The notes under the pieces: model-generated | What the model was told of the DNA's origin: nothing | Seen by the model: the letters and a program-made list of their open reading frames with translations, nothing else | Database searches by the model: none | Program-made: the position numbers and the translations under genes | Shown: positions 5,433 to 7,344 of the stretch, in pieces | How the letters are laid out: each line of letters starts with the position of its first letter | How positions within the stretch are numbered: the stretch's first letter is position 1 | Source: Burkholderiales bacterium RIFCSPHIGHO2_12_FULL_61_11 | GTDB taxonomy: Bacteria > Pseudomonadota > Gammaproteobacteria > Burkholderiales > Burkholderiaceae_C | Direction: 5' to 3' | Length of the DNA stretch: 7,344 bases | Assembly (NCBI GenBank): GCA_001770785.1 | Contig: MERZ01000120.1 | Location: 13,129-20,472 of the forward strand

Positions 5433-6836
5433 AATCGCCCACACCACCAGGCTCTGGCCACGCCGCATGTCGCCCGCGGCAAATACCCCGGGCACGCTGG
5501 TAGCGTAGCCACCGGTAAAATCAGTGCTCGCCTTGGCGTTGCCGCGCTTGTCTTTCTCAACGCCAAAAGCCTCCAGCACCGACGCAACCGGCGAGACAAA
5601 ACCCATGGCCAGCAACACCAGGTCGGCCTTCAGGGTTTGCTCCGAGCCCGGCACTTCAATCATCTTGCCGTCTTTCCATTCGACGCGAACCGTTTTCAGT
5701 CCGGTAACCTTGCCGTCCTTGCCGTCGCCGATCAGCGCCTTGGTCGAGATGGCAAACTCGCGCTCGCAGCCTTCCTGGTGGCTCGAACTGGTGCGCAGCT
5801 TGATCGGCCAATCCGGCCAGGTCATGGGGCGATTTTCTTCAACCGGGGGCTGCGGCATCAGTTCAAACTGGGTCACGCTGGCCGCGCCATGGCGGTTGCT
5901 GGTGCCGACGCAATCTGAACCCGTGTCGCCGCCGCCGATCACGATGACATGCTTGCCATCTGCCCTGATCTGGCCTTTGACCTTGTCGCCCGCATTGACC
6001 CTGTTTTGCAGGGGTAAAAACTCCATCGCGAAATGCACGCCCTCCAGGTCGCGGCCGGGCACCGGCAGATCACGCGACTGCTCGGCGCCGCCGGTCAGCA
6101 TCACGGCATCAAAATCTTTTTGAAGTTGCCCGGCTGAAATGGTTTCCCTGGCCCAGTTCGTCACTTTCGAGTCTTTGGGCAGGCTGCCGATCATCACGCC
6201 GGCGCGGAAAGTCACACCCTCTGCCTGCATCTGCTTCACGCGGCGGTCAATGTGCGTCTTTTCCATCTTGAAGTCGGGAATGCCGTAGCGCAGCAAGCCA
6301 CCGACGCGATCATTTTTCTCAAACACCGTCACATCGTGACCAGCCCGTGCCAGCTGCTGCGCAGCGGCCAGGCCCGCCGGGCCGGAACCGACGATCGCCA
6401 CTTTTTTGCCCGTTTTGTGCTTGGGCAGCTGGGGCGTGACCCAGCCCTCGGACCAGGCCCGGTCAATGATGGCGTGTTCAATTGATTTGATGCCCACTGC
6501 GTCGTCGTTGACGTTGAGCGTGCAGGCCGCCTCGCACGGAGCGGGGCAGATGCGGCCGGTGAATTCCGGAAAGTTGTTGGTGCTGTGCAGCGTGTCAATC
6601 GCGTTTTTCCAGTCGCCACGGTACACCATGTCGTTGAAATCGGGAATGATGTTGTTGACCGGGCAAGCGTTGTTGCAAAACGGCGTGCCACAGTCCATGC
6701 AGCGCGCTGCCTGCTTGCCGGCCTGCGCATTGTTCAGGCCGATGACAAATTCCTTGTAGTTTTTCAGGCGCTCGGGGACGGGCTTGTAGCCCTCTTCGAT
6801 GCGCTCGTATTCCATGAAGCCGGTGATTTTTCCCAT
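5364..6836 (-). CDS. gltD: Glutamate synthase [NADPH] small subunit
   Basis: A 490-residue GltD, close to the E. coli length (about 472). With GltB it makes two glutamates from glutamine and 2-oxoglutarate; GltD takes electrons from NADPH through FAD and iron-sulfur clusters. The N-terminal cysteine clusters are present: C46, C49, C54, C58, then C97, C101, C105. The FAD site [14 protein letters not shown] lies at 146-159 and the NADPH site [15 protein letters not shown] at 297-311. The C-terminal FAD motif [22 protein letters not shown] is intact. The ATG at 6836 is preferred over an in-frame TTG at 6869 because AGGA sits 7 bases upstream and the protein then begins [12 protein letters not shown], the usual family start. 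It follows gltB after 66 bases. Its last 69 bases are duplicated downstream as a relic. Confidence 0.97.
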   Translation of the reverse strand: MGKITGFMEYERIEEGYKPVPERLKNYKEFVIGLNNAQAGKQAARCMDCGTPFCNNACPVNNIIPDFNDMVYRGDWKNAIDTLHSTNNFPEFTGRICPAPCEAACTLNVNDDAVGIKSIEHAIIDRAWSEGWVTPQLPKHKTGKKVAIVGSGPAGLAAAQQLARAGHDVTVFEKNDRVGGLLRYGIPDFKMEKTHIDRRVKQMQAEGVTFRAGVMIGSLPKDSKVTNWARETISAGQLQKDFDAVMLTGGAEQSRDLPVPGRDLEGVHFAMEFLPLQNRVNAGDKVKGQIRADGKHVIVIGGGDTGSDCVGTSNRHGAASVTQFELMPQPPVEENRPMTWPDWPIKLRTSSSHQEGCEREFAISTKALIGDGKDGKVTGLKTVRVEWKDGKMIEVPGSEQTLKADLVLLAMGFVSPVASVLEAFGVEKDKRGNAKASTDFTGGYATSVPGVFAAGDMRRGQSLVVWAIREGRQAARAVDEFLMGFSDLPR

Positions 6837-6843
6837 GATGAGG

Positions 6844-6847
6844 TCCT
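6844..6847 (-). promoter_or_regulatory. Shine-Dalgarno deciding the gltD start
   Basis: AGGA on the minus strand, 7 bases from the ATG at 6836. It supports that start over the TTG at 6869. Confidence 0.65.
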
Positions 6848-6879
6848 GTCGATTCCGTTGTTGGTGCAAGTGTTTGGGC

Positions 6880-6902
6880 CAGCCGCCGGGGCTGATTCAG
6901 CC
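6880..6902 (-). other. Overlapping alternative hairpins just after the gltB stop
   Basis: On the minus strand GGCTG-AAT-CAGCC (6902-6890) directly follows the gltB stop, and its second arm can instead pair as CAGCC-CCGGC-GGCTG (6895-6881). The two structures exclude each other. No T-run follows, so it is not a terminator. Possible intercistronic mRNA structure between gltB and gltD; could be chance. Confidence 0.3.
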
Positions 6903-7344
6903 TTACTTGGCGGTCGCGAATTCCTGATTGGTGGCCACTTGGGCGCGCGTGGTTTCGGTCGCGGCTTCCAGCCGACGCTCCCTGCGCTCGATCAGCGCCC
7001 GCTTGTACTCGTTGGGGAAGATTTTCACAAACTTCAGGCGTGACTCGGGCCATCTGTCGAGCAACTCCCGGGCACGCTTGCTGCCGGTCCAGCGGTGGTG
7101 ATCGTGCAGCAGGCGTTTGAGCAGCGCCTCGTCGCTTTCACCCACATGCCAGTCGGCAGTGTCATGGGTGTGCTGCTCGGCGGTGCTCACCACCCGGTCC
7201 ATCGACACCATGGTGGTGTTGCAGCGCGAAGCAAAATTCCCGTCTTCGTCGTACACGTAGGCCACGCCGCCGCTCATGCCGGCCGCGAAATTACGCCCCG
7301 TCTTGCCCAGCACCACCACGGTGCCGCCCGTCATGTATTCGCAG
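6903..7344 (-). CDS. gltB: Glutamate synthase large subunit, C-terminal fragment (cut by window edge)
   Basis: The last 146 residues of GltB; the gene runs in from beyond the high-coordinate edge and ends at TAA (6905-6903). GltB carries the glutaminase and FMN/3Fe-4S synthase domains that transfer glutamine's amide to 2-oxoglutarate; only the C-terminal GXGXG beta-helix domain and tail are visible here. The fragment begins [20 protein letters not shown] and continues [15 protein letters not shown], a stretch very strongly conserved in GltB, then a helical tail with [21 protein letters not shown] and a final charged segment ending in FATAK. The tail [16 protein letters not shown] also matches the family. 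gltD follows after 66 bases, the usual gltBD operon. Confidence 0.96.
   Translation of the reverse strand, partial: CEYMTGGTVVVLGKTGRNFAAGMSGGVAYVYDEDGNFASRCNTTMVSMDRVVSTAEQHTHDTADWHVGESDEALLKRLLHDHHRWTGSKRARELLDRWPESRLKFVKIFPNEYKRALIERRERRLEAATETTRAQVATNQEFATAK

Noticed and set aside
1..7344. CRISPR array, tRNA or rRNA gene, insertion sequence, integrase, phage or defence genes
   Set aside because: I saw no regularly spaced repeats, no tRNA-like cloverleaf, no transposase or integrase motif; the only direct repeat is the gltD 3' end pair.

Overview
The window reads as a stretch of chromosome from a Gram-negative betaproteobacterium, most likely order Burkholderiales (Comamonadaceae-like). 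This is an inference from the moderately high GC content, the protein style and the gene order; nothing in the window fixes the genus. Every credible gene lies on the minus strand, so transcription runs from the high coordinates to the low ones. Coding density is high and no gap exceeds about 200 bases.

Layout in the direction of transcription: the 3' end of gltB (glutamate synthase large subunit), then gltD (small subunit), which together make glutamate from glutamine and 2-oxoglutarate. A 192-base gap follows (5172-5363). It holds a 70-base decayed second copy of the end of gltD, a strong intrinsic terminator and a possible -10 box. Next is a compact mla operon in the order mlaF-mlaE-mlaD-mlaA-mlaC-mlaB, and then a second ABC transporter: a YadG-type ATPase and the first 45 codons of what is probably its permease, cut by the window edge.

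The six mla genes cover the whole phospholipid transport route of the cell envelope: outer-membrane lipoprotein (MlaA), periplasmic shuttle (MlaC), inner-membrane MCE protein (MlaD), permease (MlaE), ATPase (MlaF) and its STAS partner (MlaB). In E. coli mlaA lies apart from mlaFEDCB; here it sits between mlaD and mlaC. Tight ATGA overlaps (mlaF/mlaE, mlaD/mlaA, ATPase/permease) point to translational coupling. Larger gaps before mlaC and before the YadG-like gene contain possible hairpins.

I see no new defence, mobile or RNA system: most of the window is housekeeping. The most unusual part is the gltD-mlaF junction. It carries a 70-base relic of the gltD 3' end that differs from the live gene only by three synonymous changes and one frame-breaking base, with unrelated flanks. 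It also carries a terminator whose T-tract runs directly into the mlaF start codon, leaving no Shine-Dalgarno sequence.
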